Shown here: positions 45,085 through 53,504 of the stretch, one piece after another
Position numbering within the stretch: the stretch's first letter is position 1
How the letters are laid out: every line of letters begins with the position of its first letter
Assembly (NCBI RefSeq): GCF_015831345.1
Contig: NZ_JADWYS010000001.1
Location: 3,996,618 to 4,060,617, forward strand
Reading direction: 5' to 3'
Length of the DNA stretch: 64,000 nucleotides
From: Caenimonas aquaedulcis
GTDB lineage: Bacteria; Pseudomonadota; Gammaproteobacteria; Burkholderiales; Burkholderiaceae_C
Notes under the pieces: model-generated
Seen by the model: only the letters and a program-made list of their open reading frames with translations
What the model was told of the DNA's origin: nothing
Database searches by the model: none
Program-made: the position numbers and the translations under genes

Positions 45085-45960
45085 TCAGGGCGTCTCGGCG
45101 AGCCGGCGGTACTCCGCGCGCTTCATCGCCACATAGTCCGCGCGTTCCACTTCGTGCAGCTGCCGCGCATAGCGCTCGGTGGCATCGAACCAGCAGGCCA
45201 GCCTGTCCTCCAGCGCACTCGCGGGCGCGACGGCGTGGCAGCGCAGGGCGAGGAGGTAGCGCATCACGTTGCGTTCCGCCACGCCGCGCATCCCGCCCAC
45301 GGGGCGCGGCTCGGCGCCGGGGGATTCGCGCTCGACGCTGAAGCCGACCTTGTCGCGCCCGACCGTCGCGAGATAGAAGTGCATCGCGAGATGGCTCGCG
45401 CCGCCATAGGAGAAGCTGTAGCCCATGTGCAGGAAGGTGCGTCCGCCCTCCCCGGGGATGGCCTCGACGACGAGGGCGTAGTCCCGCGTGTCGTACGGCC
45501 CGTCCGGCGCGGCGAGCTCGGCCACGGCGTAGTCCGCGCGCGCGACCGCGGTGACCCACGCGAAGTTCAGGCGCGTGGCCGAGCGCACGGGCTGCTCGCT
45601 CTTGCGGCCGACGTACAGCTCGATGTGCGGCACGCCGCCCGGGCCGCCTTCGCGGCAGTACTTGTTGTTCAGGTGCAGCATCAGCATGGCGCACCACTGC
45701 GCCCGGTCGGCCAGCAGCTGCGACACCTGCGCGAAGGGCAGGTCCAGCACGGCGTAGGCATGGCCCGCGACTTGGTGCGGGCCTTCCACCGAGCGCACGA
45801 GCAGCGGCTCGCCGAAGGCATTGGCGGCGAGCTCCGGCGCGAAGGCCTGGCGGGCCTTGGCGAGGCCCACGGAGCCCAGCGGCGCGGCGTGCGCCGCCGG
45901 GGCGAGCCAGAGCGCGGCGCCCAGGAGGGCGGCCAGCGTGGCGTTGAAGACGGATCGCAT
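45085..45960 (-). CDS. exported hypothetical protein
   Basis: 291 aa from MRSVFNAT, chosen because GGAGG lies 5 bp before it. A signal peptide with cleavage after AHA near residue 25. The mature protein has a beta-rich centre (ELYVGRKSEQPVRSATRLNF; FLHMGYSFSYGG) reminiscent of START/SRPBCC folds, but I cannot assign a family. Starts 1 bp after the YqaA-like gene and probably shares its FNR promoter. Confidence 0.75.
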   Translation of the reverse strand: MRSVFNATLAALLGAALWLAPAAHAAPLGSVGLAKARQAFAPELAANAFGEPLLVRSVEGPHQVAGHAYAVLDLPFAQVSQLLADRAQWCAMLMLHLNNKYCREGGPGGVPHIELYVGRKSEQPVRSATRLNFAWVTAVARADYAVAELAAPDGPYDTRDYALVVEAIPGEGGRTFLHMGYSFSYGGASHLAMHFYLATVGRDKVGFSVERESPGAEPRPVGGMRGVAERNVMRYLLALRCHAVAPASALEDRLACWFDATERYARQLHEVERADYVAMKRAEYRRLAETP

Positions 45961-45961
45961 G

Positions 45962-46453
45962 TCAACCTCCATGAAGCGAAAGGCTGCCGGGGAAATAGTG
46001 CATCAGCACCGCGGTCATGACGACGTAGCGCAGCGCCTTTCCCGCCAGCATGTAGCCGGTGCACGGCCAGAACGGCAGGCGAAGCCAGCCCGCGAGCGCG
46101 CAGAGCGGGTCGCCCACGACGGGCAGCCAGGACAGCAGGCAGGCGCGCGGCCCGAGCTTCGCGAGCAGCGACAGCGCCCGCGTGCGCGTGCGCGCGCCGG
46201 ACACGCGCTGCGCGGCCGTGTGTGCGGCACTGCCCATCCACCAGTCCACCATGCCGCCCGCCGTGTTGCCGAGCGTCGCCACCGCGACCGCCGGCCAGAA
46301 GAGACCGGGATCGAGCTTGAGCAGGCCGAAGAGCGCGGGCTCGGAGCCGAGCGGCACGAGCGTGGCCGAGATGAACGCGACGACGAAGAGCGTCGACAGC
46401 CCGTATTCGGGCAGCGCGAGCGTGCCGAGGAGGGATTGGAGCCAGGGGGCCAT
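45962..46453 (-). CDS. YqaA/DedA-like membrane protein
   Basis: 163 aa with four hydrophobic segments; EYGLSTLFVVAFISATLVPLGSEP and LGNTAGGMVDWWMG are the YqaA (SNARE-associated DedA superfamily) features. Predicted FNR-driven +1 (-10 TACATT, 46465-46460) is the A of the ATG, so translation may be leaderless; no ribosome site is seen. Divergent from phaC. Confidence 0.87.
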   Translation of the reverse strand: MAPWLQSLLGTLALPEYGLSTLFVVAFISATLVPLGSEPALFGLLKLDPGLFWPAVAVATLGNTAGGMVDWWMGSAAHTAAQRVSGARTRTRALSLLAKLGPRACLLSWLPVVGDPLCALAGWLRLPFWPCTGYMLAGKALRYVVMTAVLMHYFPGSLSLHGG

Positions 46454-46486
46454 GGGCCGAATGTAGGCTTCGCGCGTGCGCGGGAC

Positions 46487-46500
46487 TTGACCTGGAGCAA
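46487..46500. promoter_or_regulatory. degenerate FNR-type box, divergent yqaA-like / phaC
   Basis: TTGACCTGGAGCAA, one departure (AGCAA for RTCAA). Plus: -10 GACAAT at 46523-46528, +1 at 46535, one base before the phaC ATG. Minus: -10 TACATT, +1 at 46453, the A of the yqaA-like ATG. Confidence 0.62.
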
Positions 46501-46535
46501 AGAACAGGCGCGCCGCCCTTCGGACAATCGATCGC

Positions 46536-48275
46536 ATGCCCGTGCCGTCCCCCCATTCGCCCGACCCGCTCGACCTGCCGCTCAAGCTGTGGCTCGCGCG
46601 GGTGGCGCACGGCGTCTCGCCCTCTTCGCTGGCGCTGGCCTACGCGGACTGGTTCAACCATGCGCTCGCCTCGCCCTCGCACCAGGCGCGCCTTTCGGCC
46701 AGCGCGCTGCGCAAGTGGCTTGCCTGGCTGGCGTATGCGCGGCATGCCTGGCACGGGGACTGTCCGCTGTGCGTGGCGCCCGCGGGCAACGACAAGCGAT
46801 TCGATCCGCCCGAGTGGGGCCGGCCGCCCTTCAGCATCCTCGCGCAGGGCTTCCTGCTGCAGGAGCAGTGGTGGCAGGAGGCGATGACCGGCGTGCAGGG
46901 CGTGTCGGCGCACCACCAGGACGTCGCCGCCTTTGCGACGCGCCAGTGGCTGGACATGTGGTCGCCCTCGAACTTCGTCGCGAGCAACCCGCAGGTGCTC
47001 GCCGAGACCTGGCGGAGGGGCGGCATGAACCTCGCAGAGGGCGCGGCCAACTGGGCCCGCGATGCGATGGCCGTCCTGTCCGACGGCCCGCCGCGCGGCG
47101 TGGAAGATTTCGTGCCCGGGCGTGCGACGGCGCTCACGCCCGGCAAGGTGGTCTTTCGCAACTCGCTGGTGGAGCTGATCCAGTACGAGCCCGCGACCCC
47201 GAAGGTGTGGGCCGAGCCCGTGCTGGTGGTCCCCTCGTGGATCATGAAGTTCTACATCCTGGACCTCACGCCCGGCGACTCGCTCGTGGAATACCTGGTG
47301 TCGCAGGGCCACACGGTCTTCATGGTGTCATGGCGCAACCCCGGCAGCGCCGACCGCGAACTGGGGATGGACGATTACCTGCAGCTCGGCGTGATGGAGG
47401 CGATCGCGGCGGTGCGCCGCGCCGTGCCCGGCGCCCGCGTGCACGCGGCGGGGTATTGCCTCGGCGGCACCCTGCTGGCCATCGGCGCTGCGCTGCTCGG
47501 CGGGCGCAGGGACAACCCCCTCGCGAGCGTCTCGCTGCTCGCCGCGCAGACCGACTTCCACGAACCCGGGGAGCTCGGCCTGTTCATCGACGAGAGCCAG
47601 ATCGCCTTCCTGGAAAGCGTGATGGCCGAACACGGCTACCTGGACGGCCGGCAGATGGCGGGCGCGTTCCAGCTGATCAACTCCAAGGACCTCGTGTGGT
47701 CCAAGCTCGTGCACGAATACCTCATGGGCGCGCAAAGCCCGATGACGGCCATGCGCGCGTGGAACGCGGACGCCACGCGCCTGCCGGCCCGCATGCACAG
47801 CGAATACCTGCGCAGGCTCTACCTGCACAACGACCTGGCCGAAGGCCGCTACACCGCGCAGGGCCAGGCGGTGCGGCTCGATGCGATCGACCTGCCGATG
47901 TTCGTCGTCGCCACGCAGCGCGACCACGTGTCGCCCTGGCGCTCGGTCTACAAGGTACTCGGCGCCGTGCGCTCGCCGGTGACGATGGCGCTCGCCTCGG
48001 GCGGGCACAACGTGGGCATCGTGAGCCCGCCCGGCGGCCCCATGGCCGATCCGCAGGCGAGCTTCCGGCTCGCTTCCCACGGCGTGGGGCAAGCGCCGGC
48101 CGACCCCGACGCGTGGCTGCGCGCCACGGCGGCGCGGCGCGGCTCGTGGTGGCCCGCCTGGTCGAAGTGGCTGGCGGGACATTCCGGCGCGCGGGTCAAG
48201 CCGCCGGCGCTGCGGCCTTTGCTCGACGGCGGCGCGCCGGTGGCGGCACCCGGCACCTACGTCCTGCAGAAATAG
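46536..48275 (+). CDS. phaC: polyhydroxyalkanoate synthase (class I-like)
   Basis: 579 aa PhaC: N-terminal PhaC_N domain, lipase-like box GYCLGG with catalytic Cys308, FVVATQRDHVSPW holding the Asp, and SGGHNVGIVSPPG with the His. Polymerises hydroxyacyl-CoA to storage polymer in the cytoplasm. Divergent from normal phaCAB operons: no phaA or phaB here, instead usp, phasin and BON genes follow. The promoter suggests induction at low oxygen; the predicted +1 is one base before the ATG. Confidence 0.93.
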   Translation: MPVPSPHSPDPLDLPLKLWLARVAHGVSPSSLALAYADWFNHALASPSHQARLSASALRKWLAWLAYARHAWHGDCPLCVAPAGNDKRFDPPEWGRPPFSILAQGFLLQEQWWQEAMTGVQGVSAHHQDVAAFATRQWLDMWSPSNFVASNPQVLAETWRRGGMNLAEGAANWARDAMAVLSDGPPRGVEDFVPGRATALTPGKVVFRNSLVELIQYEPATPKVWAEPVLVVPSWIMKFYILDLTPGDSLVEYLVSQGHTVFMVSWRNPGSADRELGMDDYLQLGVMEAIAAVRRAVPGARVHAAGYCLGGTLLAIGAALLGGRRDNPLASVSLLAAQTDFHEPGELGLFIDESQIAFLESVMAEHGYLDGRQMAGAFQLINSKDLVWSKLVHEYLMGAQSPMTAMRAWNADATRLPARMHSEYLRRLYLHNDLAEGRYTAQGQAVRLDAIDLPMFVVATQRDHVSPWRSVYKVLGAVRSPVTMALASGGHNVGIVSPPGGPMADPQASFRLASHGVGQAPADPDAWLRATAARRGSWWPAWSKWLAGHSGARVKPPALRPLLDGGAPVAAPGTYVLQK

Positions 48276-48290
48276 GCACTTCGCGCGCGG

Positions 48291-48304
48291 TTGACGTGGA
48301 TCAA
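48291..48304 (+). promoter_or_regulatory. FNR-type box upstream of usp-phasin-BON genes
   Basis: TTGACGTGGATCAA, full consensus. -10 AAAGAT at 48327-48332; the predicted +1 at 48339 is the A of the usp ATG. Confidence 0.83.
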
Positions 48305-48338
48305 AACACGAAGAGGTGCCCGGCGCAAAGATGGGTGC

Positions 48339-48848
48339 ATGCACTTCGACCGCATCCTCGTCGCCTTCGACGGCAGCCCCGCAGCCGAGCTCGGCCTGCG
48401 TGAGGCCGTGCGCCTGGCGCAGCAACACCGGGGCCGCCTGCGCCTCATCCACGTAATGGACGAACTCGCCTGGACGAACGGCTTCGAGACCGCCGCCGCC
48501 TGGCTGGACGACGTCCAGCCGCGCATGCGCCGTGCGGGCGAGGCGCTGCTGGCCCGGGGCTGCGCGGCCGCCGCCGCGCACGGCGTGGCGGCCGACAGCA
48601 AGCTCGTCGCGCCGACGCTGGACCGCGTCTGCGAGGAAGTCGCGCGCGAAGCGCTCGCGTGGCCCGCCGACCTGATCGTCGCGGGCTGCGAATCGCGCAC
48701 GGGCATGGACCGCCTGCTGCTGGGCAACGAGGCCGAGCAGATCGCGCGGCATGCGCCCGTGCCGGTCCTGCTGGTCAAGGACACGAGCCGCCATGCGCCG
48801 CTCGCCGCATTCGAAATTTCCCACTCCGCGAAAGGAACCGCCTCATGA
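48339..48848 (+). CDS. universal stress protein
   Basis: 169 aa: MHFDRILVAFDGSPAAELGL and VAGCESRTGMDRLLLGNEAEQIARH; the first Gly of the ATP motif is changed (CESRTG for GxHGRxG), so ATP binding is uncertain. It has a 20-residue tail. No ribosome site, and the predicted +1 is the ATG. Overlaps the phasin start (ATGA). Confidence 0.88.
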   Translation: MHFDRILVAFDGSPAAELGLREAVRLAQQHRGRLRLIHVMDELAWTNGFETAAAWLDDVQPRMRRAGEALLARGCAAAAAHGVAADSKLVAPTLDRVCEEVAREALAWPADLIVAGCESRTGMDRLLLGNEAEQIARHAPVPVLLVKDTSRHAPLAAFEISHSAKGTAS

Positions 48849-49258
48849 AAGCCGCCCGCAATCCCCCTGCAGCCGCCGCCACGTTCGGCATCCCCATCCC
48901 CTGGAACCTCGCGTCGGACCAGCAGCGCCAGCAGCTGGCCGTGGCGACCGAGAGCGCGTGCGCGGTGTTCCGCGGCTTCGAAGCCATCCGCAAGATCCAG
49001 GAGCGTGCCGCGCACCAGGCGCTGCACACCTATTCGACCGCCGCCGAAAAGCTCAAGGGCCCCTGCGACCCGCAGGACGTGATGGGCATCCAGTCCCACC
49101 TGATGCGCTTCGACATGGAAAGCGCGACGCAGTACTGGCAGCAACTCGCCGCCGCCACCATGGAAATGCAGGCGCAGCTGATGAACTGCGGGACCCACCT
49201 GATCAACACCGACGCGGTGCTCGAGGCAGTCCGGGCGCCGCTGATGGGCGAACACTGA
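48845..49258 (+). CDS. phasin-like granule-associated protein
   Basis: 137 aa, almost wholly helical and without Trp-rich or enzymatic motifs apart from NLASDQQRQQLAVATESACAV and SATQYWQQLAAATMEMQAQLM, typical of Phasin_2 proteins that coat PHA granules. Position two genes after phaC supports this. Function by similarity of pattern only. Confidence 0.75.
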   Translation: MKAARNPPAAAATFGIPIPWNLASDQQRQQLAVATESACAVFRGFEAIRKIQERAAHQALHTYSTAAEKLKGPCDPQDVMGIQSHLMRFDMESATQYWQQLAAATMEMQAQLMNCGTHLINTDAVLEAVRAPLMGEH

Positions 49259-49274
49259 CCGAAGGAGCAATCAC

Positions 49275-49928
49275 ATGAAGACCGACATGCAACTCAAGGA
49301 CGACGTCACGGCCGAGCTCGCCTGGACGACGGGCGTCGATGCCGCCGGCATCGGCGTGGCCGTCAAGGACGGCATCGTGACCCTCAGCGGCACCCTCGCG
49401 ACCTTCGCGGAGAAGCACCTGGCGGAAGCCGCCGTGCGCCGCGTCGCCGGTGTGCGCGGCGTGGCGCTGGACCTGGAAGTGCAGCTCGCGCCGGGCCACA
49501 AGCGCAACGACTCGGAGGTCGCGCAGGCGGCCGTCAACGCGCTGAACTGGAGCGTGCTCGTGCCCCATGAGCGCGTGAAGGTGCAGGTGGAGAACGGCTG
49601 GGTGACGCTGTCGGGCGAAGTGGACTGGGGCTACCAGCAAGTGGCCTGCGAACAGTGCGTGCGCCCGCTCATCGGTGTGCGCGGGGTGATCAACGACATC
49701 GTCGTGAAACCGCACGCGTTGCCCAGGGACCTGCGCGACCAGATCGCCGCCGCGCTCGAGCGCCATGCGGAGCGCGAGGCGAAGCACATCCAGATCGAGG
49801 TCGACGGCGGCGTGGTGACGCTCAAGGGCGTGGTCCATTCGCTGCGCGAGCGCGACGCGGCCGTGGGCACCGTCGGCGCCGCCAAGGGCGTGTCGCGCGT
49901 GGTGGACCGGCTGGAAGTCGTCGCCTGA
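49275..49928 (+). CDS. triple-BON-domain protein
   Basis: 217 aa with three BON repeats of about 70 residues, each with the pattern V-x-DG-x-VTLSG or VTLKG (KDGIVTLSG; ENGWVTLSGEV; DGGVVTLKGVV). No signal peptide is seen, unlike OsmY, so it may be cytoplasmic. GAAGGAGC precedes the ATG. A paralogue of the same length lies at 52640 on the other strand. Confidence 0.9.
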   Translation: MKTDMQLKDDVTAELAWTTGVDAAGIGVAVKDGIVTLSGTLATFAEKHLAEAAVRRVAGVRGVALDLEVQLAPGHKRNDSEVAQAAVNALNWSVLVPHERVKVQVENGWVTLSGEVDWGYQQVACEQCVRPLIGVRGVINDIVVKPHALPRDLRDQIAAALERHAEREAKHIQIEVDGGVVTLKGVVHSLRERDAAVGTVGAAKGVSRVVDRLEVVA

Positions 49929-49935
49929 ACGCGCC

Positions 49936-52611
49936 GTGAGCGTCCGCAACCTCGATTCGCTGTTCCGGCCGCGTTCCATCGCGGTGGTCGGCGCATCCGA
50001 CCGCGCGGGCAGCATCGGCCGCGTCGTGCTGGCGAACCTCAAGCGAGGCGGGATCCGCGGGCCGGTGTGGGCCGTGAACCGGCGCCATGCGACGGTGGAC
50101 GGCGGCCCTGCGTTCGCCGACGTGGACCAGCTGCCGTCCGCGCCCGATCTCGCGGTCATCTGCACGCCCGCCGCCACGGTGCCCGCGATCGTCGCGGCGC
50201 TGGGCCGCAGGGGCACGCGCGCCGCGATCGTCATGTCCGCCGGCCTGAAGGACAGGGATCCGGGGGGCGAAGGAACCCTGGAGCAGGCCATGCTCGATGC
50301 GGCGCGGCCGCACCTGCTGCGCGTGCTCGGCCCCAACTGCATCGGCGCGCTCGTGCCGGGGTGGAAGCTCAACGCGAGCTTCGCCCCCGGCGGCGCGATG
50401 CCCGGCACGCTCGCCTTCGTGACGCAGTCCGGCGCACTCGCCACGGCAATGCTGGACTGGGCGAACGAGCGCAGCATCGGCTTCTCGCATTTCGTCTCGC
50501 TCGGCGACAGCGCCGACGTGGATTTCGGCGACGTGATCGACTACCTCGCGAGCGACGCCGACACGCGCGCGATCCTGCTCTACATCGAATCAGTGAAACA
50601 CGCGCGCAAGTTCATGTCCGCCGCGCGCGCGGCGGCGCGCAACAAGCCGGTGATCGTGGTGAAGGCCGGCCGCACCCCGGACGCCGCGAAGGCGGCGGCG
50701 TCCCACACCGGCGCGCTCGCGGGATCGGACGCCGTGTTCGACGCCGCCGCGCGCCGCGCGGGCATGCTGCGCGTGGACACGCTCGAAGCCCTCTTCGACG
50801 CCGCGCAGACGCTCGCGTACCCGCATCCCTGGCGGGGCGCGAACCTCGCAATCCTCACCAACGGCGGCGGCGCGGGCGTGCTCGCGGCCGACGCGTTGTC
50901 GCTCGGCGGCGGCCGGCTCTCGCGGCTGTCCGACGCCACGATGCGCGCGCTGGACGCCTGCCTTCCGGCGACCTGGTCGCACGGCAACCCGGTGGACATC
51001 GTGGGCGACGCGCCGGCCGGGCGCTACGCGAAGGCGCTGGAGGCGCTGCTGGCCGCGAGCGAGGTCGATGGCGTGCTGTTCATCCACGCGCCCACGGCCA
51101 TCGTGCCCGCCGGCGACATCGTGGCCGAGATGCTGCCGTCGATCCGCGGTGCGGCCAAGCCCGTGCTCTCCACCTGGATGGGCGGCAAGGCCGTGGAGGG
51201 CGCGCGCCGCACGTTCAGCTACGAGGGCCTGCCCTGGTACAGCACGCCCGAGCGCGCCGCCGCCGCATGGCTGCAGCTGGCCGACTGGCACCGCAACCAG
51301 GCGGCGCTGCAGGAAGCCCCGGCGGAGAGCGCGGAATTCGCGCCGGAGCGCGAGCGCGCGCTGGCGATCGTGAACGAGGGCATCGCCTCGGGACGCGCGT
51401 GGCTGGACCCGGCGCAGGCGCATTCGCTGCTGGCCGCCTACGGCATTCCCGCGATCCCCACAACCCTGGCGCGCGACGCCGACGAGGCGGTGGCCGCCGC
51501 GGCGCGCATGGGTTATCCCGTGGCGCTGAAGGTCGTGTCGCAGGAAGTCGTGCACAAGAGCGATGTCGGCGGCGTGGCGCTGGGCATCGCCAACGCGGGC
51601 GAATTGCACGCGGCCATCGTGCGCATGCGCCAGCAGGTCGCGCGGGCCCGGCCGGATGCGTCCATCCTCGGCTTCGCGGTGCAGCCCATGGTCAAGCGCC
51701 AGAATGCGCGCGAGCTGATCGCGGGACTCGCGAGCGACCCGGTGTTCGGCCCCGTGCTGCTGTTCGGCAAGGGCGGCGTGGAGGTCGAGCAGTCCGGCGC
51801 GCACGCGATCGCGCTGCCGCCGCTCAACCCGGTGCTGGCGCGCGACCTGCTCGCCCGCAGCGGCACGCGCCCGCTCCTGGAGGCGCACCGCGGCCAGCCC
51901 GCCGCGCGCGAGGAGGCGATCGTCGACACGCTCGTGCGCCTGGCCCGCATGGCGTGCGACCTGCCCGCCATGGCGGAGCTCGACATCAATCCGCTGGTCG
52001 CCAACGAGGAAGGGGTGCTGGCGCTGGATGCGCGCGTTCGCCTGAGGCTGCCGGGCGAAGCGGCGGGAGCGCCCACCGCGATCCGCCCCTATCCGGCGGC
52101 GCTGGAAGAGCAGGTGGAAGTCGCCGGCACGACACTGCTGGTGCGGCCGATCCGTCCCGGCGACGCGGCCCGCCTGAAGCAGTTCTATTCGAAGGCGACG
52201 CCGGACGACATGCGGCTGCGCTTTTTCATGGCGCGGCGCGACGTGCCGGCGTCCGAGCTCGCGCGCTACAGCCAGATCGACTACGACCGCGAGATGACCT
52301 TCGTCGCGCTCGCCCCGCAGGACGGCGACGTGCCCCCTCAGATGGCGGGCGAGGTGCGGGCCGTCTGCGACCCTGACAACCTGCGTGCGGAGTTCGCGAT
52401 CCAGGTCGCGTCGGGGTGGCAGCACAAGGGCCTCGGCCGCATCCTGCTCGCCAAGCTCGTGGGCTACCTGCGCGCCCGCGGGACGGCCGAGGTATGGGGC
52501 CAGTGCCTGCCGGAGAACGTCGCGATGGCGGCACTCGCGCGGGAGATGGGTTTTCGCGTCGCGCCGGCGGGCGAGGCCACATCGCTGCACCTGGACCTGC
52601 GCGGGGGCTGA
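49936..52611 (+). CDS. Pat-like NDP-forming acyl-CoA synthetase / GNAT acetyltransferase
   Basis: 891 aa, GTG start. Order: CoA-binding Rossmann domain (RSIAVVGASDRAGSIGR), succinyl-CoA-ligase-like part, ATP-grasp part (GYPVALKVVSQEVVHKSDVGG), and a C-terminal GNAT domain (about 720-891; ASGWQHKGLGRILLAKLV). E. coli PatZ has this build and acetylates metabolic enzymes such as Acs. The ASHTGALAGSD segment retains the His used for phosphoryl transfer in active ADP-forming synthetases, so the synthetase part may be functional. 7 bp after the BON gene. Confidence 0.9.
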   Translation: MSVRNLDSLFRPRSIAVVGASDRAGSIGRVVLANLKRGGIRGPVWAVNRRHATVDGGPAFADVDQLPSAPDLAVICTPAATVPAIVAALGRRGTRAAIVMSAGLKDRDPGGEGTLEQAMLDAARPHLLRVLGPNCIGALVPGWKLNASFAPGGAMPGTLAFVTQSGALATAMLDWANERSIGFSHFVSLGDSADVDFGDVIDYLASDADTRAILLYIESVKHARKFMSAARAAARNKPVIVVKAGRTPDAAKAAASHTGALAGSDAVFDAAARRAGMLRVDTLEALFDAAQTLAYPHPWRGANLAILTNGGGAGVLAADALSLGGGRLSRLSDATMRALDACLPATWSHGNPVDIVGDAPAGRYAKALEALLAASEVDGVLFIHAPTAIVPAGDIVAEMLPSIRGAAKPVLSTWMGGKAVEGARRTFSYEGLPWYSTPERAAAAWLQLADWHRNQAALQEAPAESAEFAPERERALAIVNEGIASGRAWLDPAQAHSLLAAYGIPAIPTTLARDADEAVAAAARMGYPVALKVVSQEVVHKSDVGGVALGIANAGELHAAIVRMRQQVARARPDASILGFAVQPMVKRQNARELIAGLASDPVFGPVLLFGKGGVEVEQSGAHAIALPPLNPVLARDLLARSGTRPLLEAHRGQPAAREEAIVDTLVRLARMACDLPAMAELDINPLVANEEGVLALDARVRLRLPGEAAGAPTAIRPYPAALEEQVEVAGTTLLVRPIRPGDAARLKQFYSKATPDDMRLRFFMARRDVPASELARYSQIDYDREMTFVALAPQDGDVPPQMAGEVRAVCDPDNLRAEFAIQVASGWQHKGLGRILLAKLVGYLRARGTAEVWGQCLPENVAMAALAREMGFRVAPAGEATSLHLDLRGG

Positions 52612-52639
52612 GGCCCGCGCGCGGCCCGGGCGAACGCAG

Positions 52640-53293
52640 TCACGCGGCGATCAGCAGCTCGTCGACGACGCGCACCACGCCCCGGGTGGCGCTCGCGGTG
52701 ACGAGCGCCGCGTCATGTTCCGCCATGGAATCGACGGTGCCCTTGAGCGTCACCACGCCCGCATCGACGATCACCTTGATGCCGGCCGCCTCGCGGTTCG
52801 CGTGGCGCACCAGCGCCGCCCCGATTTCCCGTGCGATGTCGCGCGCCTCGACCTGCGGCTTGAGGGTGATGGCGTTGGTCACGCCGCGCACGCCGGTGAG
52901 CGGGCGCACGCACTGCTCCGCGCTGCTTTTCTGGTAGGCCCAGTCAAGCTCCCCGCGCAGCGTGACCCACGCGTCTTCCACTTCCACCGTGATCCTGTCG
53001 TCGGGCACGAGCGAATGCCAGCGCAGCGCCGACGCGGCAGCCTGCGCGATGTCCTGGTCGTTGCGCTTGTGGCTCGGTGCGACGCGCACTTCCAGGTCCA
53101 CCGCGATGCCGCGCACGCCGGTCACGCGGCGCGCCGCCCGCTCAACGGCGTATTTCTCCATGAAGGAGTCCAGGGTGCCGCTCAGCGTGACCACGCCGTC
53201 GCGCACCGCCACGCCGACCTTGGTGGCGTTGACGGCGGGGTCCCACGCGAGTTCGCTGGTGACGTCGGCCTTCAGTTGGATGTCGCTTTTCAT
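52640..53293 (-). CDS. triple-BON-domain protein (paralogue)
   Basis: 217 aa from MKSDIQLKADVTSEL, matching the 49275 product repeat for repeat (RDGVVTLSG; EDAWVTLRGEL; DAGVVTLKGTV). Convergent with the Pat-like gene, 28 bp apart. GGAGA precedes the ATG. Transcribed from its own FNR-like box at 53382. Confidence 0.9.
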   Translation of the reverse strand: MKSDIQLKADVTSELAWDPAVNATKVGVAVRDGVVTLSGTLDSFMEKYAVERAARRVTGVRGIAVDLEVRVAPSHKRNDQDIAQAAASALRWHSLVPDDRITVEVEDAWVTLRGELDWAYQKSSAEQCVRPLTGVRGVTNAITLKPQVEARDIAREIGAALVRHANREAAGIKVIVDAGVVTLKGTVDSMAEHDAALVTASATRGVVRVVDELLIAA

Positions 53294-53381
53294 GTGTCTC
53301 TCCTGTATGCGATGAAAAAGTGTGTGAGGCGCAGCGCGGCTGCCCCCGCATCCATGATTCGCCAGCGGCCGCCGGGCCGGT

Positions 53382-53395
53382 TTGATTTCTCTCAA
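53382..53395 (-). promoter_or_regulatory. degenerate FNR-type box for the second BON gene
   Basis: TTGATTTCTCTCAA, one departure (CTCAA). Symmetry extends by one base each side (T...A). Minus-strand -10 AATCAT (53359-53354), +1 near 53347, a 54 nt leader. Confidence 0.6.
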
Positions 53396-53470
53396 AGGGG
53401 TGCTCATTGGGGGCCCGGTCGGCAGGCCTCCCATTCCGACCCTGCCCGAAACCCGTGATTTCCGTGGGCT

Positions 53471-53498
53471 TTGCATGGTTGAGCATTAGGAATACATT
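53471..53498 (+). promoter_or_regulatory. putative promoter of the triple-PAS kinase
   Basis: TTGCAT at 53471-53476 and TACATT at 53493-53498, 16 bp apart. This would place +1 at 53505, the A of the ATG. No FNR box in register. Confidence 0.4.
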
Positions 53499-53504
53499 GC
53501 GACC

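Noticed and set aside
52612..52639. Terminator between the convergent Pat-like and BON genes
   Set aside because: GC-rich and partly self-complementary, but no clear stem with a T run.
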